Below, one piece after another: positions 24,801 to 35,951 of a DNA stretch of 64,000 bases (position 1 is the stretch's first letter; each line of letters opens with the position of its first letter). The notes under the pieces are model-generated. The model was not told where the DNA came from. It made no database searches and saw only the letters and a program-made list of their open reading frames with translations. Position numbers and translations under genes: made by a program. The stretch is from Ephemerocybe angulata (Eukaryota > Basidiomycota > Agaricomycetes > Agaricales > Psathyrellaceae), in assembly GCA_013368325.1 (NCBI GenBank), contig JAACJK010000065.1:186001-250000 (forward strand). The letters run 5' to 3'.

Positions 24801-25879
24801 AGGTCACTATGGTCGTGGGCCTGGCATGCGGGGTGCGGCTGGAATGATTCACACCGAAGAACCGTGAGTGCATCATCTTTTTAGGAGAATACTAGACTAA
24901 CCTTCAATACAAGACAGACCGGCGACCGCTCGTCGAACGGCCATCGTGGAAGGGAGTTGTGGAGGAGTTGGGTCGACGGCGCGTGCTGGTGCGAGCATGT
25001 CGTTGATTTCGGAGCGTGTGTGTTTTCGTCGTCGATGAGTCTCGTCTAGTACAAGCTTGTTTCCGTGCTCGCCGTGATCCAACTGTAATGCAAATGAGTT
25101 TACTTATCCACCTGCGCGGCGTCGCATACTGACCGTGGGTCTTTGCGCCAGGTGCTCGTGCATGTCGGCTGTGGGTTCGGCGGGCCATCGCAGTCGCACA
25201 TCACGCTGAGTTTGAGGGGTGCGAGTTCGTGGAGGAGGCGTGTAGTTGAGATCGTGCAAGGGCGGCGGCACACCCGAGTGCACGATGGATGCGTCGAAAG
25301 GAGGTGCAGGCTGGCGGCGAGTGGCATGGAGGGAGGCTCTTGACGCGTCGGATCGTCGGATCGAGGGGTTTGGTCGCAGGGGAGGGAGGGCTGCCGGCTG
25401 CGTGAGCGGAGGGGGAGCCTTCGTGCCGCGGACGGCCATCTGCAATGTAATTCAGTTGATTTATCCACCTGCGCGGCGTCCCGTACTGACCTTGGTCTTC
25501 GCGCCGTTCCCGCGTGCATCGTGGCTGTGGGTGAGTTTGAGAGCTGTACGAGGCCGTGGTGGAGCGGATTGGGTCGAGTTGTCGTGTGTGATTGAGACCT
25601 TGCAGTGAAAAGGCGGACGGGTGCGTGAAGCATGCGTCGAAGGGAGGCGGCGAGTGGCATGGAAGGAGGCGCCTGATCGTCGGATCGAGGGGTGTGCGAG
25701 GCAGGCAATTGGGCACGCGAGGGAGGGGAGGGCTGCGAGAGCGGAGGGAGAGAGCAGTTGTTTGGCTGTCAGGAGCCAAACAAAGGCGTTTGGCGCTCGT
25801 CGTGCACAGCCACGCATCACCAATTTGGCCGGGGGCGATGACAACGCTTAGCATCCAACGACCACCACCTCGATAAGCC
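21875..25879 (+). ncRNA. Intron-dense spliced non-coding RNA or long 5' leader, unit 3
   Basis: Counterpart of 2290-6286. Conserved intron-like segments include 22024-22078, 22389-22442 and 23711-23787. It shares with the other units a 400-450-bp stretch of unusually high identity (about 23510-23950) spanning the 77-nt intron. A 3-base deletion and a frame change near 23390-23500 separate its reading frame from that of the other copies. Transcription is inferred. Confidence 0.5.
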
Positions 25880-28318
25880 ATGGACGACCTCGTACACGCC
25901 AAGGCGCCGCCGTCGGCGTCTCTGGTGAACCTCGACTCGGCGACGGCCACGCCCTCCTTCTCGCAGACGCAGACGATGGTGCACGACGAGGTACGGAGTC
26001 GGGTACTTATGTGAGAACGTACTAACCATGTGCAGATGAGCGTCTTTGTAGCTGCACAAAGAGGAGATGTAGCCGCCCTGCGCCAGCTCATCGAGTCGGG
26101 CAGCGCCGCCGCCACGGACCGCGACGAGCAGAACGTGACGCCGCTGCACTGGGCGGCGATCAACGCCCACATCGCCGCGTGCCGCTACCTGCTCGAGCAG
26201 GGCGCGGACGTCGACGCGCGCGGGGGCGACCTCGTCGCGACGCCCATGCAGTGGGCCGCGCGCAACGGCTACCTCTACATCATCCACCTGCTCATCGCGC
26301 ACGGCGCGGACCCCACCATCGCCGACAGCCAGGGCTACAACACCCTGCACCTCGTCACGCATAGCAGCAGCATTATGCCGCTGCTGTATCTGCTGCACCA
26401 GCCGATCAGTGTGGATTCGAGAGACGCGCAGGGGCACACGGCGCTCATGTGGGCGGCGTACCAGGGCGATGCGCTGAGCGTGGACCTGTTGCTGCGCCAC
26501 GGCGCGAATGCGAATCTGAAGGACGAGGCGGGGCTGACGCCGCTGCACTGGGCGGTCGTGCGCGGGAACAAGGTGTGCATCCGGCGGCTGGTCGAGAAGG
26601 GCGGCGATGTGGCGGCGAAGGACGCGGAGGACCGGACGCCGAGGGACATGGCCGTGGAGCTGAAGAGTCTGGGGGCGTGGAAGCGCGCGCTGGAGGAGGG
26701 CGGGATGAACGAGCATGGCGTGAAGCGGGCCAAGCCGCTGAGTGACCGCAATACGAAGATCGCGATATTCGTGCTGCCGACCCTGTTTTTCTACCTGATC
26801 TTCATGACGCTCTCGGTGCTGCCGTGGTACACGGGCGTTCTGCTCGCCATGGCAGAGTTCTTTGGGATGCACCACGTACGTCTCTGCTGCGGTCCCAAAC
26901 CTGTCTAACCCTCCCCTAGATCGTCACACGCGTGCTCCTCAACAAAAACACCTACACGGACAGCGTCAGCCAGACGCCGTACTTCGCGGGCATCATCACC
27001 GCCTCGCTCATCTGGGTCGTGTACGCTTGGGTGACCCGGCTCTTGCATCGTGAGTGCCACTCCACCTCTTCAGCCTGTTTCTCACTTTCGTTCAGAGGCA
27101 GAGTCGCATCCCTTCTCGCATTTGATGTTTGCGCTCGTCGTGGGGCTGTGCGCGTACAACTTCTTCCGGGCTATCACCCTGGATCCGGGGACGTGCCCGA
27201 AACCGGCGAGCGACGACGAGTTGAAGCAGATCATCGAGGATCTTGCGAGCGAGGGCCGCCTGAACGGGCAGACGTTCTGTATCCAGTGTATGGCGAGGAA
27301 GCCGTTGCGATCGAAGCACTGCCGGGTGTGCGATAAATGCGTCGCACGGAGTGATCAGTATGTGGTTTCCATCGCTTTGTGATGTTTACCTACATAACTA
27401 ACTAACTGGTATCCATCCCTAGTCACTGTCCTTGGGTCTGGAACTGTGGTATGTGTATCCCGGTTTGATTGATAGTTGAGTCAACCACACTGACACCTGC
27501 CTGCCTGCCTTCGATCAGTGGGCTCCGGAAACCACAGGCAATTCCTTCTCTTCGTCACGACCCTCGTTATCGGCATCGGGCTCTTCGACTACCTAACCTA
27601 CGCCTACTTCTCGAACGCGCGCGTGTCCACAGACCCACACGAGCTCTCGCCCTCATGTCCGCTGCCCACGCACCTCTGCGAGGTCACGGCATTCGACCCC
27701 TTCCTCGTTGCTGTTGCGTTTTGGGCTACTCTGCAGTTGACGTGGACGAGTGTGTTGTTGGCGAGCCAGTATTGGCAGGTCGCGAAGCAGATGACGACGT
27801 TGGAGGTGTCGAATTTGGGGAGGTATGGGTTTATGGGCGGGCGCGCGGGGGCGTCGCTTTCCTCGCAGATGGGGAGTAGGGGCCAGCAGACGGTGCCGGG
27901 TGTGGATAGCGAGGATACGTCGCTTGTTGGGGGCGAGAGTGCCAGTGGTGCTGGGAGTGGGGCGGGGAGGCATCAGCATGCGAGTGGGTTCTTGATGAAC
28001 TTGCTTGGGTTTGATCGGTTTACGAAGGGAAGGGCGGTGGATGGCCTGGCACGCGCGGGGAAGGCGAGCAATCCGTTTGATGCGGGGGTTGTGGGGAATT
28101 GTAGGGACTTTTGGACGAATGGGAGGGAGCTTGGGGTGGAGTATGAGAAGTTGTATGATGTGCCGTTGGAGGGGTTTGTGGAGGCGAAGAGGAGGAGGGT
28201 GAGGGAGGGTGGGGAGGAGGTGAAGGGTGCGAGGAGGTTTTTGCCGAGTATGTTTTCTAGTGGTGGGAGGGGCAGTGCGAGTGCGAGGGCGGGGTATGAG
28301 CCTGTTAGTCAGGTGTAG
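25880..28318 (+). CDS. AKR1: Ankyrin-repeat DHHC palmitoyltransferase (Akr1 type), complete
   Basis: Model: exons 25880-25990, 26036-26875, 26920-27049, 27096-27357, 27423-27448 and 27519-28318; 2169 nt, 722 aa. The N-terminus carries about six ankyrin repeats (residues ~40-270). Hydrophobic segments follow (~285-320, ~345-365), then the cysteine-rich DHHC domain (FCIQCMARKPLRSKHCRVCDKC) with DHHC at residues 447-450 and CPWVWNC after it, and two more membrane segments. The DHHC box is rebuilt across two introns and a 26-nt exon, which supports the model. The family attaches palmitate to cysteines of proteins at Golgi and endosomal membranes, the DHHC cysteine carrying the acyl intermediate. 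The C-terminal ~200 residues are Gly/Ser-rich and cytosolic. It is the only copy of the three with a catalytic domain. Confidence 0.93.
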
Positions 28319-29048
28319 GAATGTTTGGGTTCTTTGAGTTTGGTTTTTTGTGGTGATCCCGAGCTTGGATTGGTGATACCTTGTACAGTGTATGATATGA
28401 ATGGTCTATGATACGTTAGTCTTTACTATTACTTGGAATGATGATCGTGACGGTGTTGTAACTAGGATGGACTTGCGCGTTTGCTGTATTTATTGGGTTT
28501 GGGAGCTGTGGAGGGGATTGGCGCTCGCTCTCGGTGTCCTTCATCTGGTTTCGACGAAGGGGATGCAGATGTCAAAGATAGGCAGTTAATTGATGGTTTC
28601 GGCGCTCTTGGTATCAGCATTGAGCCTGCAGTGGTGGTGTCAGGGTACTGTGTGGATCGTCGCGGGCTACATTATCATAGGATTCGCTCCCGGCTCTCTC
28701 TTGGATTGTTGATACCTTGTACAGTGTACAATACGATTGGTCTATGATACAGCCCTTACTCTTTACTATTGCTAGGAATGGTGATCGTGACGGTGTTGTA
28801 ATTAGGATGGACTTGTGCGTTTGCTGTATTTATTGGGGATGGGAGATGTGTAGGGGATTGGGACTCGGAGCTGCGGCATGGGGCGGTAACCCGGAGTGGG
28901 ATAATGGATTTACTCGTGAATCCACTGTCCCGGCCACCGGGAAGGCAGGCTTTCGAGACGAAGGCCTCGGCACCGTCCATAAGCCATAACTTTATTGAGG
29001 CACTGCGTGACCTTCGTGACGGGTGACGTGCCGCTGGAGGGCATGTAG
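28319..29048. repeat. Intergenic region with a ~150-bp direct repeat
   Basis: Two diverged direct copies, about 28370-28515 and 28706-28865, share TTGATACCTTGTACAGTGTA, GATCGTGACGGTGTTGTAA and GTTTGCTGTATTTATTGGG. No gene is supported here. Confidence 0.6.
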
Positions 29049-29537
29049 CCCTCGTTGCCGCTTTCGCGCACGTTTGACACGATTCTTCGACTAGCGTCTG
29101 TATCCCTTCCCAATCTCTTCAAAGTACAGTAAGAGTTGCGGTATTCTTGGCGGCCTAATACTTACCGTCCACTTCCCCGCAGCAAACTACCCAAGACCGT
29201 GTCCGAGTCAGAATGGCCATCTCCATTGCAAACCACGACCAGCGCGTGTACGACCCTCTCATCTCTGCCTGTTCGGGCGCTCGTGGCGGCAGGGACTCTC
29301 GAAGCAACCTCATTCGAATGCGAGGAACGGCGTATCCTCGATACTCTCTGGAGCTACGGAATATCGAGACGTACTCTCATCAACAATCCTACTAGCACCC
29401 GCGCGAAGAAGAACTTCCGTGAAGCTCAGGAATGTGTTCGTGCAATTATCCGGGATAGTAAAGATTGGGACCCTCGAGTGCAGCGCGCTGCCAAGCACGC
29501 TCTCAGCCTCTTGCTCGCCCTCCATACCCTGCCCTGA
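29049..29537 (+). CDS. Small unrecognised protein, 5' end not resolved
   Basis: Two exons fit together: one ending at 29127 (… LPNLFKV) and 29182-29537, joined over a 54-nt intron 29128-29181 (GTAAGA donor, CTAATAC branch, GCAG acceptor). The joined frame reads … HKLPKTVSESEWPSPLQ … and ends in ALSLLLALHTLP. The 29049 boundary is an acceptor-like GCATGTAG. No start codon lies in this frame downstream of it, so at least one upstream exon is missing from the model. No domain is recognised. The C-terminal half looks helical (RVQRAAKHALSLLLAL). It could be a gene remnant. Confidence 0.35.
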
Positions 29538-31752
29538 ACGGTGGTTTGGTTTGTCACCTCACGTCTCTTCTGGTTCTGATGATCTGGATTGTGATTGACT
29601 TACTCTCGTTCGCAGGCCAGTAGACGTCCTGCTTTCCTGATACCATTTTGTCCGCCCCCTTCTTTCCAGCCTTCGATTCTCCAACGATGAAACGCGGAAG
29701 CACCGTCTCGTCGTTCTACTCTCTAATTGGCGCCCTGGATAAATAGAATGATAGCTCGCAATCAAGACCCCGCCCTGTATCCAGTCCCCTACCAAATTTA
29801 ATTATGGTTCTTTGGACCCATGGATGCTCACCACACCACTCCCGTCTCTCATCGCACCGTGCGCCCTCCATCTCGCTTCAGAGTTTTGCCTGGGGGATCT
29901 CTATTCATTCTCGTCATTCATTTTTGTGGCGTCGTTTTGCAACTTCGCTTTGTACTCTATTTCTGTGTGAAGGGAGCCCCTATTTTGTTGGATATTCACG
30001 CGTTGTTTGCGTTGTGTTTGGTTTTCCCGCTGAGCGTCTACCAGGCTCTTTCTTCTGTTGTCCATTTGTCTGTGGGTTCTTCGAGATTTGAGGGGAGGGG
30101 GTATGGTCGAGGTCATGGTTTACACTTGGCTGACTCGCCCGCTGCCGCTTTTTGCGTAAATTGGCCTGTATTGGATCTATGTTGAGACCTTGCGGGCATT
30201 GCGGTCCCTGATTGATAGTGGTTATAGTGGTTTCGAAGGGGTTATAGTCAAGTCAATTGACGCATGGTTTCGTTGCTTCTTGATATCAGGCTGGTAGCAC
30301 CGTGATAATTGGAACTGTGTGTAGTCGGCGCTGGCTCAGTCCGACGCTGGTCCGACGAACGATAGGGCTTGACTGGGACGTGCGGCATGGCACGATAATT
30401 GGAGGACATGTGTTCGTTCTCGTTACTCTAGTACTCTGTGGTGTGGCCTCTTTGGGCTTGTGCTATAATGTGTGTGTAATGAGCGTTAGGAAGGATGTTG
30501 TGGAATTCCTGGGTGACGGGGAAGCCCCTACTGTTATCGGGCTCAAGGTGGTTCTTTCTTCTGTTAACTCTGGTTAACGTCCTTTTCCGAGTGCGTGGTT
30601 TTTCGAGCTCTGAGGTGCCATGTGATGGCTCTACTTACCAGATTACAGAGACTCCAGGAGACTCCATGCTCTCTGAATCACGCCAGATTCGAGGATGTGT
30701 GCCTTCCTTTGGCGATATATTTTTATCGACAACAAATAGACAATCCCCTCGTGTTTATCGAGGTTCGTTGAGCCTTACCCTGTCTGCCTGCTTGAGGCTA
30801 CCTAGCGAGCGAACCTGCGCGCCTGTTTGAAGTTCCCTGATCCCCGGCGTGAGATGCCGGCGCTGGACGGAAACAAGGCGCCACATACATACCCCAATTT
30901 GGTTAGCAACGTTTCTCCCGAACCCCCACATCGACCCTGGCATACGGCCTCATACGGCAGAAAGAAGTTCTGCTTCTCTAAAATTAAGTATCTTCACGAT
31001 GTGACGGTAGCGACGAACCCCAGATAGCTGAAATGGGTGGGCGTCTATTGAAATCTGCGCCCATCGCGTGTAACTTGGGCAGCGAAATGAAGGGGATGCA
31101 TAACGTTCACTTGGGCGCCGAAGATGGATGGGCTGCAGGGCGGTGTTGGTGTCGTGTTGGACTTTGGGATGGAGGAGGGGGATGGAAACCGGGGGAGATG
31201 GGAGAGCAACTGTCTTGATTCCAGGTTGATTGCAGATACAGCTCGTTGCGACAAGGTTCATTCATGCCTCGAAATGGAGTCCGAGGCACCGATGTCGATG
31301 TCTGTTGAATTCAGGCTTTACGGGGTGACATTTCTGCATGGCTGGGTGAAAGCAGGTGAAAGCACAGACACACCGTGGCCGATGGCGGGCGGATTGCCTT
31401 CGCGACGAGGCTCCAACGCGTTGATGCACGAGTTACACAGTGGAGCCTGCGCATGGCACGTATGCCGCTAGGGAAGCGAGGTAACGTTTGCATTGGTGGG
31501 TTCGCGTTTATTGATTCCTAGCGAGCTTCTTTTACGCTTTAAAAGGGCTTGCTTGGGAAGCGTCATCACTCGTCCGACTCCCCCTTCCCTCCGTAACAGG
31601 CTTCGCTTCCCGACCTTCCTTTGGCTTGCCGTCGAGCAGCCGCCTTCCCCTCATTCACCTCCAACGCACCACGCTCTTTCAGCACTCCCTACCAACTCTC
31701 ACTCTCTAACCCCCCTCACTCACTCCTCTTTACGACCCACCCTACTATAACA
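29538..31752. other. Intergenic region without a supported gene
   Basis: About 2.2 kb. The frames at 29820-30185 (+) and 30495-30830 (+) lack recognisable domains, splice structure or promoter context. The last ~230 bases hold a TTTAAAAGG element near 31537 and C/T-rich tracts that form the likely promoter of the metalloprotease gene. Confidence 0.5.
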
Positions 31753-33268
31753 ATGCGTTTGCTTTCCATCATCCCTGCCGCCGTCGTGCTCTATGCCTCG
31801 ACCTTCGCCGCTGCAAAGGCCGTTCCTGCGTTCAAGGGCCGAGGATGTGCCAGCTCCCTGACTGACAAGGTCAAGGAGGCCTTTGAGAGCGAGTTCAGGT
31901 CTCTCCGGAACCTCAAGAGCACTGAGTCGTACAAGTCTGGGCCCCTGGACGTTTACTTCCATGTTATTATGAAGGATGACACCGTCGCTGGTGGAAATAT
32001 CCCGTGAGCCGCCCTGCACCTACCTTTCCTCCCCCGAAGTCCTCTCTGACTGGGAATGTTTGACTGGTAGCAATGCGACTGTGAACAAGCAGATTGATGT
32101 TCTCAACGCTGCGTACGGCTCTGCGGGCGTGCAGTTCAATTTGAAGGAGGTGTCGTGGCTCAATAAGCCCGAGTGGTTCACGGGCGTCGCGCCCCAGAAC
32201 TCCCAGCAGACTGCTATGAAGCAGGCGTTGAGGAAGGGCGGACCGTCGTCGCTTAACGTTTACACCGTTGGGTGCGTGCTCCTTTCACCGATGCCGTCGC
32301 AGGAATCCTAACGCACTATTTCCTATCTCCGATTTCTTTGCTTCTTTTTCTTAGGTTTGAAAACAGCGATGCCGAGGGTCTGCTTGGCTACGCCACTTTC
32401 CCGAGCGAGTATAAGGGCAACCCTAAGGACGACGGTGTTGTCATCCTGCACTCGTCCGTCCCAGGAGGCTCGACCGAAAACTTCAACCTGGGCCACGTAA
32501 GTACACCCTCCTTGCTTCTAGCTTCCCGCTTCATCAACTAAATAACTAATTTGATCTGCGCTTCTCTCCCTGCGTCGCAACGTCACTCTTGGTGGCGTCG
32601 ATTCGATCTGCTTCTTTTGACTGTGCGCTGTTGTGGTTGCTATAGACTCTGACGCACGAAACCGGGCATTGGGTCGGGCTGTACCATACGTTCCAGGGCG
32701 GGTGTGGGGCGACTGGAGATGAGGTCGACGATACCCCTGCGGAGGCTAGCCCTGCCAGTGGGTGCCCCGTCGGACGCGACTCGTGCTCTGACAAGCCAGG
32801 CCTCGATCCCATCCGTTAGTAGTTCTTTCCTTCCAAGCTTTTCCAAGCTTTCCTTGAGGGTCGAAGACGCTGACACTTTCTTTTTTTTCTTCTCTGACAG
32901 ACAACTTCATGGACTACTCGTTCGATAGCTGCATGAACCAGTTCACACCTGGACAGGGACAGAGGATCCAGGCCCAGCTTGCGGCCTACCGCAACGGCCA
33001 CAGCGGCGTCCCCTCGGCGCCTGCGCCTACCGCGCCCACCACCACTGCTCCCGCTCCCACCGTCCCCACCACCACCTCCACCCCCGTTGAGACTTCCACC
33101 AGTACCGAAACTTCCGGATCCACCTCTAACACCACCACGACCGAGGAACCTGCTACTACTACCAGCACGTCGAAGACTGAAAATGAGGGCGGGGTTACGA
33201 CTGTGACCGTTACTTCGACTGTTACGGAGGCTGCGCAGTGCACCTCCAGCCTGAGCGCTGCCCCTTGA
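31753..33268 (+). CDS. Secreted zinc metalloprotease, M43/MEP1-like
   Basis: Model: exons 31753-32003, 32071-32271, 32355-32496, 32646-32814 and 32901-33268; 376 aa. An N-terminal signal peptide ([19 protein letters not shown]) is followed by a short propeptide-like stretch. The zinc site [11 protein letters not shown] is at residues 202-212 and fits the metzincin pattern HExxHxxGxxH; a Met-turn ([10 protein letters not shown]) follows 50 residues later. Cysteines ([15 protein letters not shown]) are placed as in fungal extracellular metalloprotease MEP1. The C-terminal ~75 residues are a Ser/Thr/Pro-rich tail, probably O-glycosylated. Expected role: extracellular protein breakdown. The ATG follows a typical CT-rich leader. 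Phases agree across all four introns. Confidence 0.92.
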
Positions 33269-33625
33269 GCTGCTTGTTTACGCTTCATCATTACGCTTTG
33301 CTTTTTCTGTTGCACGGACTTTTTCTCTCTTCACGCGCGTATGCAGGATGTCAAGTATTTAATCCAAATGGACGCTCTTACATACATACTCCTCGTCTGC
33401 TCATCCTCGTCCACGCTCAAGAAGAAGTGAGTGACTTGAACGAAGGAAAGTGAATGAGGGAATGCACCCTCGAAGGCTCGAACCCGCGGCGCCGGCAACT
33501 AGAGTTCGGCTCGCACGTGCCGCGCCGAGCCGACTCCGCTTGTCCAATGATTCGCGATTGATTAAGAGATTCCCAAAAATTTCAGTTCTTACTTTCTTTC
33601 CTTCATCCCACTACACCGCACAAAA
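33269..33625. other. Intergenic region between protease and EF1-gamma genes
   Basis: 3' flank of the protease and promoter of the elongation factor gene, with a C/T-rich stretch (CTTTCCTTCATCCC) just before the ATG. A G+C-rich patch at 33462-33550 looks partly like a minus-strand tRNA but does not fold as one. Confidence 0.5.
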
Positions 33626-35397
33626 ATGGCTCCCGTAGGCACCCTCTACACCGTCCCCGCCCAGTGGAAGGGCAAGGCTGTAAGTCCCCCTCGTCGTCGT
33701 CGCCGTCGTCGAGCAGCAGCGTAAAACACAACTATTGCTGCTGCTCGATAGTGGTCGATTAGATTAGAGTACTGACTCAATCGCTTTTGTAGATCAGGGC
33801 CGTTGCTGCCCTCGGGAACGTCGAGATTGCGCTCCCTGAGCAGTACGAGCACTACGTCGACAACAAGAAGCCCGAATTCCTCGCCAAGTTCCCCCACGGA
33901 AAGATCCCTGCGTGGGATGGCGCCGATGGCTTCAAGCTCTTCGAGTCTACCGCGATCGCTCGTTACAGTGAGTGTTTTGGTTATCTGCATTTTGGATCGG
34001 ACGCATCGATTGGGTGCATGTGGAGGGAGATGACCGTATCGATTGATTGGATTGGATTGGATTGGATCTTATCTCTGCTGAGAGGGATGGTGGTTGCGAT
34101 TGAGGTTGAGGGGAAGTCGCCTCGCAACGGGGATATTGTGGGGCGTTCTCGGATGTGTTTGGCTATGGACTTCGAAAGGCCCTTGGAATGACTCGATTCG
34201 ACTGGGCACAGAGCGATGCATGAGCTGTTACTGATTCAATATTCCCCGTAGTTGCCAGCCTCGCCCCCAACGCCAACCTCTTGGGCTCTACCCGCGAGGA
34301 GGATGCCCTCGTTGAGCAGTGGATGCACCTCGCCGAGACCGAGGTCGACATGTACACCACCCTGGTCGCTGGCATCACCTCCTCCATCATCCCTTACAGC
34401 AAGCCCGTACGTAATTTAACTGCACACCTCTCGATTACCTTATCCTAAAGTTACCTGCAGGCCCACAACACCTTCCTTGAGCGCCAGACCCGTGCCTTGA
34501 ACACCATCAACCAGCACCTCACCGCCAACACCTTCCTCGTTGGCGAGCGCCTCACCCTCGCCGATCTCTGGGTCGCCGTCATCGTCCAAAAGGCCGTCGG
34601 TGCCACCGTCGACGCCGCCGCCCGCGCCTCCCTCCCCGCCCTCATCCGCCACCTCGAGACCGTCGCCAACCAGCCCAAGGTCAAGGAGTTCTACGGCGAC
34701 ATCGTCTACGCCGAGAAGGGACTCGCCTTCGTTCCCCCCGTCAAGGAGAAGGCGCCCAAGGCCGAGAAGGCCCCTGCTGCCCCCAAGCCCAAGGCTGCGC
34801 CGAAGCCCAAGGACGATGATGAGGAGGAGCCCGATGTCCCTGCTGAGCCCAAGCAGAAGAACCCCCTCGACGACCTCCCCAAGTCTACTCTTAACCTTGA
34901 GGACTGGAAGCGCGCGTACTCCAACAAGGAGACCCGTGGTGCTGATGGTGCCATCGAGTGGTTCTACGCCAAGTGAGTACTTGTGTGATGGATATTTTTT
35001 GGGATGGCTACTGATGTGAATTTATTTGCGCAGCAACGACCCCGTTGGCTACTCCGTGTGGAGGGTTGACTTCAAGTACAACGAGGAGCTCACCCAGACG
35101 TTCATGTCCGCCAACCAGGTGACTGGATTCTTCAACCGTCTGGAGGCATCGCGCAAGTACATCTTCGGCTCTGTCGGTGTGCTCGGCGAGAGCAACAACT
35201 CTGTCATTGCGGGTGTGTTCATCGCGCGTGGACAGGATATTGAGCCTGTTGTGAACGCTGCGCCTGATTGGGAGAGCTATGCGTACACGAAGCTTGATTT
35301 GAGCAAGGAGGAGGATAAGAAGTTCTTTGAGGGCGCGCTTGCTTGGGATCTTGAGATTGATGGCAAGAAGTGGGTTGATGGAAAGAACTTGAAGTAA
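33626..35397 (+). CDS. Translation elongation factor 1-gamma
   Basis: Model: exons 33626-33679, 33793-33967, 34252-34406, 34461-34972 and 35034-35397; 1260 nt, 419 aa, normal for the family. It has a GST-like N-terminal domain (residues ~1-80, KFPHGKIPAWDGADGFKLFES), a GST C-terminal domain (~90-215, FLVGERLTLADLWVA), a Lys/Pro/Ala-rich acidic linker (~225-260) and the conserved EF1G C-terminal domain (LDDLPKSTLNLEDWKRAYSN … AIEWFYANNDPVGYS …). It anchors the eEF1B nucleotide-exchange complex that recharges eEF1A during translation. The 284-nt intron 3 is long for this genome and carries a GATTG microsatellite near 34043. Codon use is strongly C-ending, as expected for a highly expressed gene. 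Confidence 0.97.
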
Positions 35398-35951
35398 GCG
35401 GTTTGTAGGCAGGATAAAAGTTGCTTTTATATTTTTGTACTATTCTTTTTTTCATTTGCGATATGCCATGCGATGTGTTTGGATTACAGTGTGGTGAGCT
35501 TGGGGATTTTTGAATGCGTGCATTGTGAAGATAAGCGCCTGGGCGCTATTTGTGTTTCGCGTGTGCCACTTGGATGCCGGGTGGCGTCGCCACTGGGGTA
35601 ATGGTCTGCGACTCTTAAGATAGTATATTTGGGTAGGTACATAGATTAGGTATAGTAGTGTAATTTGTAAAAGTGTCTGTCTGGAAGAGAGAGGAAAGAG
35701 GAGGAACGAAGGTTGTGTCAGGGGCCTGCGTGGAGTACGGCAGTGGGGTTTGTTATTATGGCTGGTTTGAAGCTTGAGCGAAGAGAGTGAGTGTTCGTGG
35801 GGACAAAGTGAAATCCAAAAGAACAAAGGTGGTCGATAAACGAATGGGTTGTTAAAGTCATTGTTGTGACGAGTTTACGAAAGGCTATTCCGAGTTAGGG
35901 CCGGTAGACGGAGGGCTGAGATGGAGTGTGAGTGTGAGGGTGGGAGCGGTG
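35398..35951. other. Convergent intergenic region
   Basis: Holds the 3' ends of the EF1-gamma gene (+) and the membrane-protein gene (-). No gene is seen. Confidence 0.6.

Larger units (their letters stand above)
19620..28318. repeat. Tandem repeat unit 3 of the ~9.8-kb array (complete Akr1 copy)
   Basis: Third and last unit. It matches units 1 and 2 up to the Akr1 gene, but here the gene is full length and is followed by single-copy sequence, not by the 2.1-kb segment seen after copies a and b. The layout suits an ancestral block of leader plus full Akr1, with truncated units added upstream by tandem duplication. Confidence 0.8.

Noticed and set aside
1..28318. Array as a CRISPR, rDNA or centromeric satellite
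   Set aside because: Repeat spacing and content do not fit: there are no short direct repeats with unique spacers, no rRNA sequence, and the units carry protein genes.
29820..30185. Plus-strand frame with a hydrophobic stretch (121 codons)
   Set aside because: No promoter, splice or homology support. The neighbouring overlapping frame is equally long.
33462..33550. Minus-strand tRNA-like sequence with A-box (AGCGGAGTCGG) and B-box (GGTTCGAGCC) resemblance
   Set aside because: Neither the acceptor stem nor the T-stem pairs, and no plausible anticodon loop can be placed. At best it is a decayed tRNA-derived piece.
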